Source of the DNA: Capitulum mitella
Lineage: Eukaryota; Arthropoda; Thecostraca; Pollicipedomorpha; Pollicipedidae
Reading direction: 5' to 3'
NCBI GenBank assembly: GCA_030062745.1
Contig: CP099846.1
Span: forward strand, 7,685,432 to 7,749,431
DNA length: 64,000 nucleotides
Part shown: positions 21,880 to 33,662 of the stretch, in pieces
Numbering within the stretch: position 1 is the stretch's first letter
How the letters are laid out: each line of letters opens with the position of its first letter
Program-made: the position numbers and the translations under genes
The notes under the pieces: generated by a model
What the model saw: only the letters and a program-made list of their open reading frames with translations
Databases searched by the model: none
What the model was told of the DNA's origin: nothing

Positions 21880-22075
21880 CATCAAAACCGCAATGAACCA
21901 GAATCGAATCGCTGACGGAGTGTTTCTGTGGCCTGGTCGCGGTATCAGAATCGAATCTGACATGGTGTTTCTGTAGCCTGATCGTCGTATCGGAATCGAA
22001 TCTCTGACGTAGTGTTTCTGTAGCCTGGTCGCCGTATCGGAATCGAATCTCTCGCGTAGCCTTTGTGTGGCCTGG
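21880..22075. repeat. ~50-bp tandem repeat, about four copies
   Basis: Units with TATCGGAATCGAATCTCTGA and GTGTTTCTGTAGCCTGGTCG. It abuts the left arm of the inverted pair at 22082-22405. Confidence 0.85.
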
Positions 22076-22081
22076 CTGCCG

Positions 22082-22405
22082 TAATTTTCGGTCCAGACAG
22101 GAGACTGGGTTTGTCGCGCTAGCAAGACCAGGGACTTGAGCGGACGTCGCGGCCAATGGCCCTCTTCAGCGCTCACAGAAAAAAAAAAACTGAGTGTGGT
22201 TGTAACATATGTTCCTCAGCTTGTTGTAACACACTTAGATATAACAATTTGTCAGGGCCAAACCGAATGCTGGAACAGTGAGGGCGAAATGGTCAGCGCC
22301 GAAGGTCAGTGGCCGAGACGCCCGCTCATACCCCCGCTCTTGTTGGAGTGGAAAACCCGTGCTCCTTTCGGCACCGAAAATTACGGCGAGCAGGCCACGG
22401 AAACC
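22082..22405. repeat. Inverted duplication with ~100-bp arms
   Basis: The left arm (22082-22175) and right arm (22295-22405) are diverged reverse complements. Both, read inward, spell a similar peptide (SAEEGHWPRRPL / SAEGQWPRRPL, then TENYG-QAT), so both may be relics of one short repeat family. Family not recognised. Confidence 0.6.
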
Positions 22406-22599
22406 CCACATCAAACAAACCCTCGTATTACATTCATTAAGCTCTGCACAAACTGAAGTCGATATTCTGACTTGTCATTAAATGCTGATAACTGAATTGG
22501 TTAATTTTTGAAAAGCTGCTGTGAACCAAATCGAAAGAAATCCCCGGCCCTGTGGATCACGTGATTAATAACTTAGCGATGAAGCAAGTACAGGCGCGT

Positions 22600-24560
22600 G
22601 TTTGACCTTATTCGACATTCTCAGATCATCAGGGGCAGTAGCGCAGCTAGGGGGGGGGGGGGCGCTGTGCATGCGTCCCCCGTCAGATTCGAGGTAAGTG
22701 GCCGACCTAATACGAGGGTAGCATATGTACCACTCGTTTGGAAATTTACAGGGACATCATTTAGAGCCGAGAATTCGGATATACTTCTGGATTCCAATAT
22801 TCGCATGTATGCATTCGAATATTCGAGTCCAATCTTCGAATCTTCTGAAGCTGGTGTCATTTCATCTCAACAGGTACGATCCGAGCAATCTGTCAGACTC
22901 ATACTGATTCACGACTGCATGAACAAGCTACAAAAATTATATGTTTCGGCCAGCGTCGAGCACCGGGCGGACGGCGGACGGGCTCCACTGGAGAGGGGGC
23001 GGGCCATTACGGCGAAAATTGCGAACTTCGGGAAGTCTAAAATGCGAATAAGAAATAAAATCAGAGCAGTCGAACATAGGAGTACAAGTCTTTAACCCTA
23101 TTCCCGGAGGGCTAGACGGTATGGTCGATTCCCGGTAGCGGGGGGACCGATTCGGCTCCTCCCCTGAGATCTCAAGAACCTCTCATCCGATTTCATCGCA
23201 ACAAACGATAACCGATTTGCCATGACGTAAACTACAGTTTTATAAAAATAAATTTTCAAAATGTTCAAAGCGGTGGATAGGTACGGGGGGGGGCAAAAAT
23301 ATCAAAATTTGAGGTATTTTTAGACTTCTTATAACTAGGTTGTTTATGGACCGATTTCGATGACACTGGCATGAATCGAGAGATTATTGATGGAACTTTT
23401 ACCCTTGGTACACACATTTTAAATTTTGAGGAAATTCATAGGCATTCACAGGTTTTCAAAAATAGGAGGATTAGTTTTTCAACAGCTGAATGAATAAAAG
23501 AAGCAAAACACTTTTTTAGCTTCTGCTAGTCATGTTAGGCTGAAGAAGTGCAGATCACATTACAATGTTTGTATAATGCTAGCACAGGCGGTGCCAGGGA
23601 CATGAAAAAGGGGGAACTGTCATGGTTACACATTCTTCAGATCAGCTTGTGACCTCCAGTAACTTTGGAGTCGCTTGAAATGATCTCGTGTGCATTTAAT
23701 ATTATTTGTAAACGTTTTCAATCATTTGAATTCACTCTATTTCAAAAATTCCATTTTACGGCTGTTGTGATATAGGGTACGCGCACTGACATTTCAGGGC
23801 ATAGCTCCGTGACCCGACCTGACATCAAGCTGAAACTTGATACACAAGTAGAGGACACCCTCCTGCGTCACATATATTCCGGGTCTGGCATTTGAAAAAA
23901 AAAAACAGCGCCGAAATTATTGTTATAAAACCAAACTTTGACTTTCGACCTTGACCTGACATTGTAAAGTGACATCACATGAAGAAAATTGCATCTGCAC
24001 GTTGCCCACCTATTTTGCTATACAGCCATATAGTGTTTTAAGTTTTATCTTAAAAACGCTATTTTTGGCAGTCATTTTCCTTTTACCCTGAACAGGGCCA
24101 AAAATGGCCTGAAGTGTCTCCCAAAAACGTTGCCTGGCTCCGCACCTGAGCAAAACCGAATTTTGAAATTTTGTCACAGGACGTAGAAAGAATAGCTAGG
24201 TATAGCTAGCTAGGGGTCAACAGTAAGATTTTGACCGAGCGCTTACTTCGAGGGAAAATAATCGTAGTAGTGGTTGCATGGCGTTTTAAATGCAATACTG
24301 ATAAGTATTACTTACGATTTCAGCCGGAAAAACCTGAAACACACATTACTCCCCCGAAACAGATTGCGTCGTCACTGGTATGCTAACCGCCAGACGTTCG
24401 CGTAGGGATTTTTGACGGTTCTGCGTTAAATAGTTTGTTTACGTGAGATCTCGATGCTGATTGGTCGTCGGTCGGACTCAAGGTCCAAACAAGAGTAATA
24501 AAAAAGTTTGGGGAAATAACTAATGTGATATAAATTATCTTTAAAATAAAAGAGTTAACC
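22600..24560. other. Unrecognised intergenic DNA
   Basis: No gene or element could be supported. A C/G-rich end-like motif at 22626-22655 (GGGGCAGTAGCGCAGCTAGG followed by a G-run) resembles MITE termini, but no partner end was found. Confidence 0.4.
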
Positions 24561-24575
24561 GTTGTGAAAATAATA

Positions 24576-24578
24576 AAA

Positions 24579-24631
<53 letters not shown>

Positions 24632-24667
24632 TATAATAATAATAATGATAATAATAATAATAATAAC
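24576..24667. repeat. AAT trinucleotide microsatellite
   Basis: Near-perfect AATAATAAT tract with a few interruptions. Confidence 0.97.
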
Positions 24668-24769
24668 AAAGTAAAAATATTATAAAGATGGCAAAGCGTA
24701 GTTGCAATTTGAAAAATACAAAAAAATAAAAAGCAGTGAAATAAAATATCTCAAAGAAAATCACGGAAC

Positions 24770-25095
24770 AAAACTGGAAAACATTAGGAATAGAAATAAA
24801 ACAGTAAATAAAAATTTACCCTAGCCTAACATAGTAACCAAACCTAACCTAACCTAACCTAACCTAGCCTAGCCTGGCCTAACCTAACCTAACCTAACCT
24901 AACCTTATCTAACCTAGCCCAGCAGAAGAAATCACGGAACAAAACTGGAAAATATTAGGAAGTGAAATAAAACAATAAATAAAAATTTACCCTAGCCTAA
25001 CATAGTAACCAAACCTAACCTAACCTAACCTAACCTAACCTAACCTAACCTAACCTAACCTAACCTAACCTAACCTAACCTAACCTAACCTAGCC
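24770..25095. repeat. Duplicated unit with interstitial telomere-type CCTAA (TTAGG) arrays
   Basis: Two ~165-bp direct copies each start with AATCACGGAACAAAACTGGA, continue ATTTACCCTAGCCTAACATA and end in a CCTAA array (24840-24906 and 25010-25092). TTAGG is the canonical arthropod telomere unit, read here on the minus strand. Confidence 0.93.
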
Positions 25096-25439
25096 CAGCA
25101 CAACCCAACCTAGCAACCTAACCTAACGAGTATTAAATGTCATAATGTAATAATACCGAGATCAGATATCCCAACAATTATCTAATACAATAATATAACG
25201 GCGTAATAATTCAGCAGTTCCTCCAAGTTCAGTCTGTGACAACAGAATAGAATTTTTATTTACATCACGTCATTAATCGCTTGAAGATGCATGCAGGGTC
25301 TACACATCCTTGATGTCAATAACCTTAACCTTGGCGGCACTACATTTTCCGCCGCGGAATAATGTTGTTCTCCGCCAGTCGACTGCAGCACGGTATTACT
25401 GTGTAGTACGTTATCGTTACGATTTTGTTGTTATTTTTT

Positions 25440-26040
25440 AGAAAATCAAGTAGTGGAAAGTAGGGTTAGAAACAGGGTGATACATTCTTTACATTGGTGG
25501 AAATTATACAAAGGATTGTTTGCGATTTCGTCGGGCAGAAACTTACCTTTAGCCAATACCAAGTTTCGTGAAGCGACCAAGTTTCGTGAAGCTGAGTCAA
25601 AAAGCCTGGAATTGCAAGCAAAAAACCCGACAGGGGTGGATTCAGCCCCTCCTGCCGGGAACAGGGTTAAAGTAACGGAATTTTCCCCGTTTGTTGTACG
25701 GCACTGCATCGCTGTCCAGCCTAACAAGTTCTTCGTAAGTCATTTACTCGCCTTTAAGAGGGTGCATCACACCTTACGTGGCTATGATGCAACCGTGTCT
25801 TGTTCTTGTGGAATTAGGGCGCACAGCCGCTCGGGCTCAAGCGTCTGCGTCGACTCTTGTCTGAAAGGCCTGGTGGTATGAGAAGTTATTTTACAGGAAT
25901 CCTGGTTGCTAAATAGTGTATGTTTTAACTAAAGAGTGGAGGAGAGAAATATGTGGGAAAATGTATCGTCAGAGGTGAGAGAACAAGTGCGTTTGTTTGA
26001 GAAAACACATCAGGGCTTTTATAACCGGTTCGTTGTTTCC
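25440..26040. other. Unrecognised stretch with a short direct duplication
   Basis: Includes the adjacent duplicate ACCAAGTTTCGTGAAGC at ~25558 and ~25577. A 142-codon plus-strand frame here has no recognisable domain, so I do not call it a gene. Confidence 0.4.
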
Positions 26041-27180
26041 TAGTATACCGTGTAATGAGAATGGTAGGTTTAAGCTTCGGCACGTCAGTCATAGTTTTTC
26101 TCTTTCTCTCTGATACCTCTGGCAGTCAAAGAGAATGTGCCATACTGAAAGGAAGGAGTGACATGGGACACATAGAGGTCTGTCTGAGTGATTTATTATG
26201 TGAGAATGAGTCAGTCTTGTGTCTCCCAGTCGTAAGCGTGCCAAAACAGTTTCTTCCCGGCGGTTTTGGTGGTAGCTGGTATCCCAATCAGCAACCGAGT
26301 TTTCTATGTGTTTTAAAAGTGCTGGACGAGGGCGGCTGCGCCAATATCCATCAAAGTACTAATATATCAGTTTCCTTATTTCCGGAAAAAAATTCTCTGT
26401 GACCAACTGGGACCGGGGTGACTGGTTATTTGTAAGGCTTCCTTTGCTCGCATATCTGCTCTTTCGTTACTATGTATGCCTTGGTGACTGGGAACCCATA
26501 AAAATTTAACGATGATGCCCTTCTCTGTGATGTCGCAATACAAGTCGAATATAAGGACAGCGAGGGGATCAGGTTTGCGCAATGACTGTAGGGCCTGGAG
26601 AGCAGAGAGTGAGTCAGAGCAGATAACCGATTTCCGGATGCCTTGAACCTGAATAAATTTCAGGCTTTGATGAACTGCGCTAAGTTCCGCGGTGAAAACG
26701 GAAATTTTGTCCGGTAATCTGTGTCGTCCGGTGAGTTGTTGGTACACAAAAGCGTACCCTACTGTGTCGTGTTCTTTGGAGCCGTCGGTAAAAAAGAGGT
26801 GGTAGTCCGAATGATTTTCAACAAACTGCAAGAACATCTACACTTTATCATGGTCTAGGGTGCTCTTGTTTTGTGAGGTGAGCGTTTGGAAACTGATCTG
26901 CGAGATCGTCCAAGAAGGGTGGCTACTGTGAATTTTGCTCACGTTGGTCGGCACCAAGAAGCCTATGTCTCTGCAGACTGTAAAAACGTAGTGACAGGGG
27001 AAAACCACAGAGTCGATAAATTCTTTGTTGGTCCAAGTGTCTGAGGTATTCCGTAAAGTGTTTCAGATGGCAGCAAGGGTGTTCTCGGTCGCTTAGAATC
27101 CGCAGCAAAAACCGTGTGGTCATCTCCCACCTTCTCGGCGACAGTGGCGACACTGCAACCGTGTCGATGTGCGCTCATGT
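26040..27180 (-). mobile_element. 3' fragment of an RNase H-bearing LINE (I/Jockey-like)
   Basis: Intact RNase H module at 26376-26837: FTDGSK, TAELSAVHQSLK, CSDSLSALQALQ and WVPSHQGIHSNERAD supply the catalytic D-E-D-D set. Upstream is the typical linker (SHPSWTIS at ~26915). Downstream, in a shifted frame, come RREETVLARLRLGDTRLTH and C-x2-C ... HILFDC, the C-terminal zinc knuckle of this LINE group. It has several disruptions: an in-frame stop between linker and RNase H and a frame change between RNase H and the knuckle. Reverse transcriptase is not recognised, so it is 5'-truncated or too decayed. Confidence 0.88.
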
Positions 27181-27508
27181 CGATGCGTTAAACTTTCGCC
27201 GCAGAACCATGTCGCTGATGCAGAACTGCGTAATTGGGTGTGGGGATCAGGGTCTGTGCTTTATTTCCCTGGCTGGCTCTGATTCGAGAGCATCGTAACA
27301 AAACACTGTCATCAGGTTTGTGAAAAATATTCGCCCGAAGTGGATGCACTAATATTCACTAATGGATTCGTATTTATTGCCCAACATGTTGTCCAAAATG
27401 GTTTTGCCCTCCCTGAAATGAAGTTCTGGGATGACCTCATTGTTACAATTAGCGCCGAGAAGGGAGTGCTAACGGGTTGGAGTGAACCTATGGAATCCAC
27501 CTATGACA

Positions 27509-30500
27509 TCCGTTAACTTAACACACATATTCATATTCGTTTTCAACACACATCGCAGATTTTGCCCAAATTACTCTGTTTGGTCAACCTGTCCATGCCA
27601 TTTCCGAATCTGGAGTTCTTTCTGCCATAAGTCTGACCATTTGACCTCTAGAGGTCAAAAACGCAAATTCAAGATCAACGACATGGACAAGCATGGCCGT
27701 CCACGTATGACATCAAACTGTATAAATAAGACACCAGACCAAAAAGAGGAACCGTCCACAACTTCGACGACCCAAAGGACCAAGGTCAAGGTCCGTCGTC
27801 AAGGTCATAGTTAAAGTCAAAAGACGGGGACAAACATAGCCACCGGTCTTTTGGTATCAAACGGTACAAATCCCGTATCAGACTTAACAGGAGAACAGAC
27901 CGCAACTCTGACGACTTAAAATATCAAGGTCAAGGTCCGTCGTCAAGGTCATAGTCAAGGTCAAAGGATGGGGACGAGCATAGCTGCCGATCTATGGCAC
28001 CAAACTGTACAAATGAGGTATCGTACTACAGAGGGCAGCAATTCGCAATTTTGACGACCAGAAGGGTCAAGGTCAAGATCCGTCGCCAAGGTCTTAACCA
28101 AGGTCAAAGAATGGGGACAGAGTTGCCGCTCAATGGCACCAAATTGTACAAATAAGATATCGTAATAAAGAGGGGAAAATCCGCAACGTTGCTGACCACA
28201 AAGGTCAGTGCCAAGGTCCGTCATCAAGGTCCTAATCAGGGTCAAAAAATGAAGGCAACGATAGCGGCTGGCCTAAGGCACCAGCAGGACAAATGACTTA
28301 TGAAAGCAAAAAGGGATGTGTCCGCGACTTTGACGACCCAAAATTTAAAGTTCATGGTCCGTCGTTAAGGTCCTGATGAAAGTCAAATGACGGCAATAAG
28401 CATGGCCGCCGTGTCATGAAGGTCCTATTCAAGGTCAAGGAATGGAGATGAGCAAAGCCACCGACCTATGACATCAAACAACGGACCTTGGCCTTGATCT
28501 TTTGGGTCGTTAAAGCTGCGAATAGTTTCCGTATTTGCTGTGATGCCTCATTTGTAGAAATGAGTGCCACAAGTTGCTGTCTATGCTCGTCCCCATTGTT
28601 TGACTTTGACTATGACCTTGACGACGGACCTTGGCTTTGAACTTTTTAGTCGTCAAAGTTGCGGACTAGTCTCCTCTTTTGTCTGATACCCCATTTGTAC
28701 AGTTTGGTGCCATAGGGCGGCGACTATGATTGTCCCCGTCCTTTGGCCTTGATGAGGACCTTGATGACGGACGGTGACCTTGACGTTTTTTGTCGTCAAA
28801 GTTGCGAATTGCTACCCTCTTTAGTACGATACCTCAGTTTGGTGCCATAGATCGCTACCTATGCTTGTCCCCATCCTTTAACCTTGACTATGACCTTGAC
28901 GACGGGCCTTGACCTTGACCTTCTGGGTCGTCAAAGTTGGGGCTATTCTCTTCTTTGGTCTGATACCTCATTTGTACAGTTTGGTGTCATAGGACGGCGG
29001 CTATGCTTGTCCTCGTCCTTTGACCTTGATTATGACCCTGACGACGGAACTTGACCTTGATCTTATGGGTTGCCAAAGTTGCGGACTATTCCCCTCGTTA
29101 GTCTGATACCTGATTTGTACACTTTGACGCCATAAGACCGGTGGCTGTGTTTGTCCTCCTTCTTTTGACTTTGACTATGACCTTGACGACGGACCTTGAT
29201 CTTAGCCCTTTGGGTCGTCAAAGTTGCGGACGATTCCTCCTTTGGTTTGGTATCGCATTTGTACAGTCTGATGTCATAGGTGGACGTCTATGTCTGTCGT
29301 TATGAGGCGTTAGATCACTCATGGAGCTAAGCATTTCCCTGCGAAACTTGAGGTGCAGATCAGTGCCGACCAAAGAGAAGAACCGTCCACAACTTTGAGG
29401 ATCCCAAGGATCAAGATCAAGGTCCGCCGTCATGGTCATAATCAAGGTCAAAAGACGGGGACAAACATAGACGCCGACCCTACGGCACCAAACTGTACAA
29501 ATGAGGTATCACACCAGACAGGAGAATAGTCCGCCGTTTTGAAGACCCAAAGGGTCAAGGTCAGGGTCCGTCGTCAAGGCCCTCATCAAGGCCAAAGGAC
29601 AAGCATAGTCGCCGCCCTAGGCACCAAACTGTACAAATGAGATATCTTGGCAAAGAGGGCAGAAATCTGCAACTTTGGCGACTAAAAACGTCAAGGTCAA
29701 GGTCCGTCGTTAAGGTCATAGTCAAGGTCAAAGGATGGGGACAAGCATAGCTGCCGATCTATGGCACCAAACTGTACAAATGAGAAATCAGACTAAAGAA
29801 GAGAGTAATCCGCAACTTTTACGACCCAAAAAGTCATGGTCAAGATCCGTCGTTAAGGTCCTCATCAAGATCAAAGGACGGGGACAAGCATAGCCGCCGC
29901 CCTATGACGCCAAACTGTACAAATGAGGTATCAGACCAAAGAGGAGAATAGTCCGCAACTTTGACGACCCAAAAGGTCAAGGTCAGAGTACGCCGTCAAG
30001 GTCTTAATCAAGGTCGAAGGACGAGAACACGCACAGCTGCCGTTCTATGGCACCAAACGGTACAAATGAGGTGTCGTGATAAAGAGGGCAGCGATGCGCA
30101 ACTTTGACGACCAAAAAGGTCAAGGTCAAGGTCCTAATCAAGGTCAAAGAACGGGACAAACATAGCCGCCGATTACACTCATTTGTACAAATGAGGTATC
30201 GCAGTAAAAACGGAAACTTTTCTCAGCGCTAACGACCCAAAAGATCAAGGCCAAGGTCCGTTGTTTGGTGTCAAAGGTCGGCGGCTCTGCTCATCCCCAT
30301 TCCTTGACCTTGAAAAGGATCTTCACGACAACGTGGCTATGCTTGTTGTCGTCATTTGACCTTTATCAGGACCTTAACGGCGGATCATGAACTTCAAATT
30401 TTGGGTCGTCAAAGTTGCGGACGCATACCCTCTTTGGTTTCATAACTCATTTGTCCTGCTGGTGCCTCAGGCCTGTCGCTATGGTTGTCCCCCTCCTTTG

Positions 30501-31095
30501 ACCTTAATTGTTGCCGTGACGACGGACCTTGACATTGACTTTTTTTGGTCGAAAAAGTTACGGATTTCCTCTTCTTTACTACGATTCCTTATTTGTACAG
30601 TTTGGTACCATAGGGCGCCGACTATGTTTGTCCCCGTCCTTTGACCTTGATTAAGACCTTTACGACGGACCATGACCTTGGCTTTTTGGGTCGCCAAAGT
30701 TGCGGGCTATTCTCCTCTTTGGTCTGATTTCTAAATTTTACAGTTTGGTGCCATGGGGCAGTGGGTATGCTTGTCCCCATCCTTTGACCTCGACTATGGC
30801 CTTGACGACGGACCTTGACCTTGACCTTTTGGGTCATCAAATTTGCGGACTATTCTCCTCTTTAGTATGATACCTCTTTTGTACAGTTTGGTGCCATAGG
30901 TGGACAGCTTTGCTTGTCTCTGTTGTTGGCCTTGAATATGCGTTTTTGACCTCTATAAGTCAAATGGTTAAACTTATGGCAGAAAGAACTCCAGATTCGG
31001 AAACGGCATGGGCAGGTTGGCCAAATAGGGTATTTTGGGCAACACCTATGATGTGTGCTGAATACGAATATAAATATGTGTGCCAAGTTAACGGA
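27509..31095. mobile_element. 3.6-kb foldback-like element with long inverted termini and internal satellite
   Basis: The termini (about 27509-27720 and 30885-31095) are reverse complements over ~200 bp at roughly 80% identity, starting TCCGTTAACTT and sharing CGAATCTGGAGTTCTTTCTG. The inside is ~140-bp repeats with AAGGTCAAGGTCCGTCGTCA and CACCAAACTGTACAAATGAG, arranged forward (27.65-28.48 kb), reverse (28.48-29.27), forward (29.38-30.27), reverse (30.29-30.9). A ~110-bp non-repeat core is at 29275-29385. No protein is encoded. Long, repeat-built inverted termini are known from foldback elements; assignment here is by structure only. Confidence 0.85.
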
Positions 31096-31734
31096 CGTGG
31101 CAAAACCTCGCATTCATGCAGATGCCGCAAATAATGAAAGGCATGGGATTGCTGTTATATTTCCCCTTCTCCGGGACAAAGACAGATTAAAAGCACGCGT
31201 TGGAATGGATATGCAGGCCAAACGGTAACGACATTGCACAGTCAATAAAAACTTCAGTAGAAACTGTAAGGCGGATAAGATGGGAGTTGCCAGAAATGGC
31301 AGTTCATAAAAAATATATAGTGCCTACATTTGCCTAGTCCAGTAACCCTACGTTCCTCATGAGATGAAAAATGCTGACAAAACAATGACTGAGAAAACGC
31401 AAATCTACTTTTTTGGCAGCATGATCATCAGTATGTTCCTGGCCGACATAACAAAAGACGGGGAAGTATTTCCAGTTTATTTTGATTCTGGGAGGACAAA
31501 GCGAATTAAAAACCCATGCACAAGAAAAATAACGTCTCTATGTAGTATTTACACACTAGTGAAATTGTGCGCCAACGGCGAGGCCAAACAGGGGGGCGCT
31601 TCTTCGGGTCTCCACAGCCACCGGTACCAGGACAATCGCCCACGGCGTTCAGGGTAGTCCTGCTGAGTTTGGTCGGGCCCCGCCTGCCAGTGCAATCCCC
31701 AGCCGTGAGAACAGGAAGGTCCCAGCACCGCACG
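31096..31734. other. Unrecognised flank between foldback element and FUN14 gene
   Basis: AT-rich to about 31560, then GC-rich. TTTATT at ~31477 could be a minus-strand poly(A) signal for the FUN14 gene, but it lies ~850 bp past the stop, so this is weak. Confidence 0.3.
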
Positions 31735-31960
31735 GGCACCAGCGGCCGACCGGACCACCCACAGACTCGCAGAACCAGGGCAACAGCTAATACACTGACG
31801 GAGCTCGGGTGCTAGCAGCCAACCGGACCAGCCACAGGCTAGCAGAGCCAGGGCAGGAGATGATACACTGACGGAGCTCCGGTGCCAGCAGACAATCAGG
31901 CCAGAGTCTCGCAGAACCGAGGCAAGAGCTGACACACCAGCGGAGACCGGGCGACGACGG
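31735..31960. repeat. ~75-bp tandem repeat, three copies
   Basis: Diverged copies with CAGCCAACCGGACCAGCCAC and GATACACTGACGGAGCTC. Lies in the 3' flank of the FUN14 gene. Confidence 0.85.
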
Positions 31961-32325
31961 TGGGGGTGGCGAACGGTCCGAGTCTCGCCGGCAAACCGAA
32001 ATCGGCTATCGACGAAGAGCACAGGGCGACGCAAGAGCTGAGCGAACTGAAACGACGCCAGGAACGCCGCGGCCTACCGCTTCGCACGCACGCACAGCAC
32101 ACGACGGACGAGCCCTAAAACAGATCGTCCCGCACGTACGACCGACCCGGCCCCGGGCACGTGAGGTCGCCAACGGGGAGGTCCACACTGCGGCGTACGC
32201 CACTACACGCACTTCCTCTCCCACGGCCGACAGGCGCGGTCACCGCCGGGAGACGCGGCGACTGAGGGGCCGGCGCGCGCGGACCGGCCGCCGCTCCGAC
32301 CAACCTCCGGAGGCGCCGGCGCCGC

Positions 32326-32406
32326 TCACGAGCAGGAGAGCCCGATTAGGAAGCCGCCCGTGAAGCCGGCCGCCACGTACTTGTTCTCGCCGGCGAACTT
32401 CTTCAC
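32326..32406 (-). CDS. FUNDC1: FUNDC1 exon 3 (C-terminal membrane segment and stop)
   Basis: 26 codons plus TGA: VKKFAGENKYVAAGFTGGFL, then IGLSCS. Acceptor GTCCCAG. Confidence 0.93.
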   Translation of the reverse strand: MKKFAGENKYVAAGFTGGFLIGLSCS

Positions 32407-33662
32407 CTGGGACGCAGCGGGCGGGCAGGGAAACCGTCAGCACCGACGGGACGTCAGGCGACGGCGGCACTCGGCCAGCGGCGCCATCTGGTGACCGCCA
32501 GCTCGCCACAGCGCGATCTTTACCGCGATCATTGCAAGCTATACAGTGAATGAAGGAATCAACAAGGCTCACGGCCATCGCAACACACGGCGCTTCACTT
32601 GAGCAGGAAAAGAGACGCCCTTGCTGGCGTTTAAAGTCCGATCTCAGCCCGGCAGCCCGATGAACACGACCACGCATGTGCGCAGCAACTCAGAGGGGTT
32701 GGTACGCAGAACTGCAGGCATTGCATAAACTGCGCTCCACATGCCAGGTATGGAGCCAGCCTAACCCACTTGATGGTAGCTATACCAATTTAGGATAATT
32801 CTAACATCAGCACTATGGTATCGAATAGAACGAAACTGCCTCAAAACGGCTCTAACGCAGCCAGCACTGCATATGCTCCAAAACTGATGCGTCCATGCCC
32901 CACCACCCACGCTTAGCCGTGGGCCGCTAGCTCACCTCGGCGACGGCGCCGGGCGCCGACTTGTGGACGTCGTCCTGCACCTTCTCAGTCATCTGCTGCA
33001 GGTCGCTGTTCACCTTCTTCCAGTTCACCCGGATGTAGCCCTTGTGCGAGGCGACCTGCATCACGAGCAGGGAGCCGCCCAGCGCCAGGGCCGCCAGCTT
33101 CCCCACCTTCATGCCCAGGTAGCCGGTGACCCTGTCCGGGCGGCGCAGACGGCGGTGTTGGCGTCACGTCACGTCACGACAACCTCGCAGAGACCGAACT
33201 TAGACGAGCAGGCTGCGCACTTCCAAACAACCACATTCCACCTTTGGATGACCCTTCTGGAGTTTGGAACCAGAGCCAGTTTTGGGTACTGGAGAGAACA
33301 GTGGCGAGTTTGGGACATTTACCGCACATTTGCAAACCTACGAAATTCAAAGGCCAGCGATTACTTCATAACTCAGCGGCCCGACCGTCACGTTCGTCCT
33401 CCGGTCGGACCAAGCCACCAGCAGGCGATGGTCCGGCCCCGCCGGCGGCCAAACAGAGACAACGCCGACGAGGTGACCGACCGCAGCCCGCCCGGGCGGA
33501 CACCCACCACCCGGCGGCGGCGCCGACGCCCAGCTGTTTGTAGGTGGAGCCGCGCTGGACGTCGCGCAGGGCGCGGCGCAGCAGCGACTCGGCCTCGGCC
33601 GCCGCCCGGTCCATGTCGACGATCGACGACACGCCGTCACCGTTCGCCGTGGCAGAGGGCAT
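32326..33662 (-). CDS. FUNDC1: FUN14 domain-containing protein (FUNDC1 family), complete, three exons
   Basis: Predicted 143-residue mitochondrial outer-membrane protein. In animals FUNDC1 is a receptor for hypoxia-induced mitophagy and sits at ER-mitochondria contacts (family knowledge). Exons: 33508-33662, 32936-33131 and 32326-32406, with phases 2 and 0 matching at the joins. Conserved parts: GAAAGW-VTGYLGMKVGKLA, LALGGSLLVMQVASHKGYI (membrane segment), VNWKKV, and the closing GFTGGFLIGLSCS (human GFVGGFLLGLAS). The start chosen is MPSATANGDG, within CpG-rich DNA; an in-frame ATG lies 57 bp upstream. The N-terminus lacks the acidic DDDSYEVL LC3-binding motif of the human protein; the only YxxL is YKQL beside the membrane segment. 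Length is close to human (155). Confidence 0.93.
32936..33131 (-). CDS. FUNDC1: FUNDC1 exon 2 (FUN14 core)
   Basis: 196 bp. Carries VGKLAALALGGSLLVMQVA and SHKGYIRVNWKKVN. Acceptor CGGACAG, donor GAG|GTGAGC. Confidence 0.94.
33508..33662 (-). CDS. FUNDC1: FUNDC1 exon 1 (start codon)
   Basis: 51 codons plus two bases; TG|GTGGGT donor leaves phase 2 and completes the conserved GW. The N-terminal ~35 residues are poorly conserved. Confidence 0.85.

Noticed and set aside
22626-22655. MITE terminus GGGGCAGTAGCGCAGCTAGG
   Set aside because: No matching inverted end or target duplication was found nearby.
24555-24764. Tyrosine-rich minus-strand frame
   Set aside because: It translates the AAT microsatellite.
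27509-31095. Possible CRISPR-like or satellite array
   Set aside because: Units are long, diverged and alternate in orientation between inverted termini, and the DNA is eukaryotic; a foldback-like element fits better.
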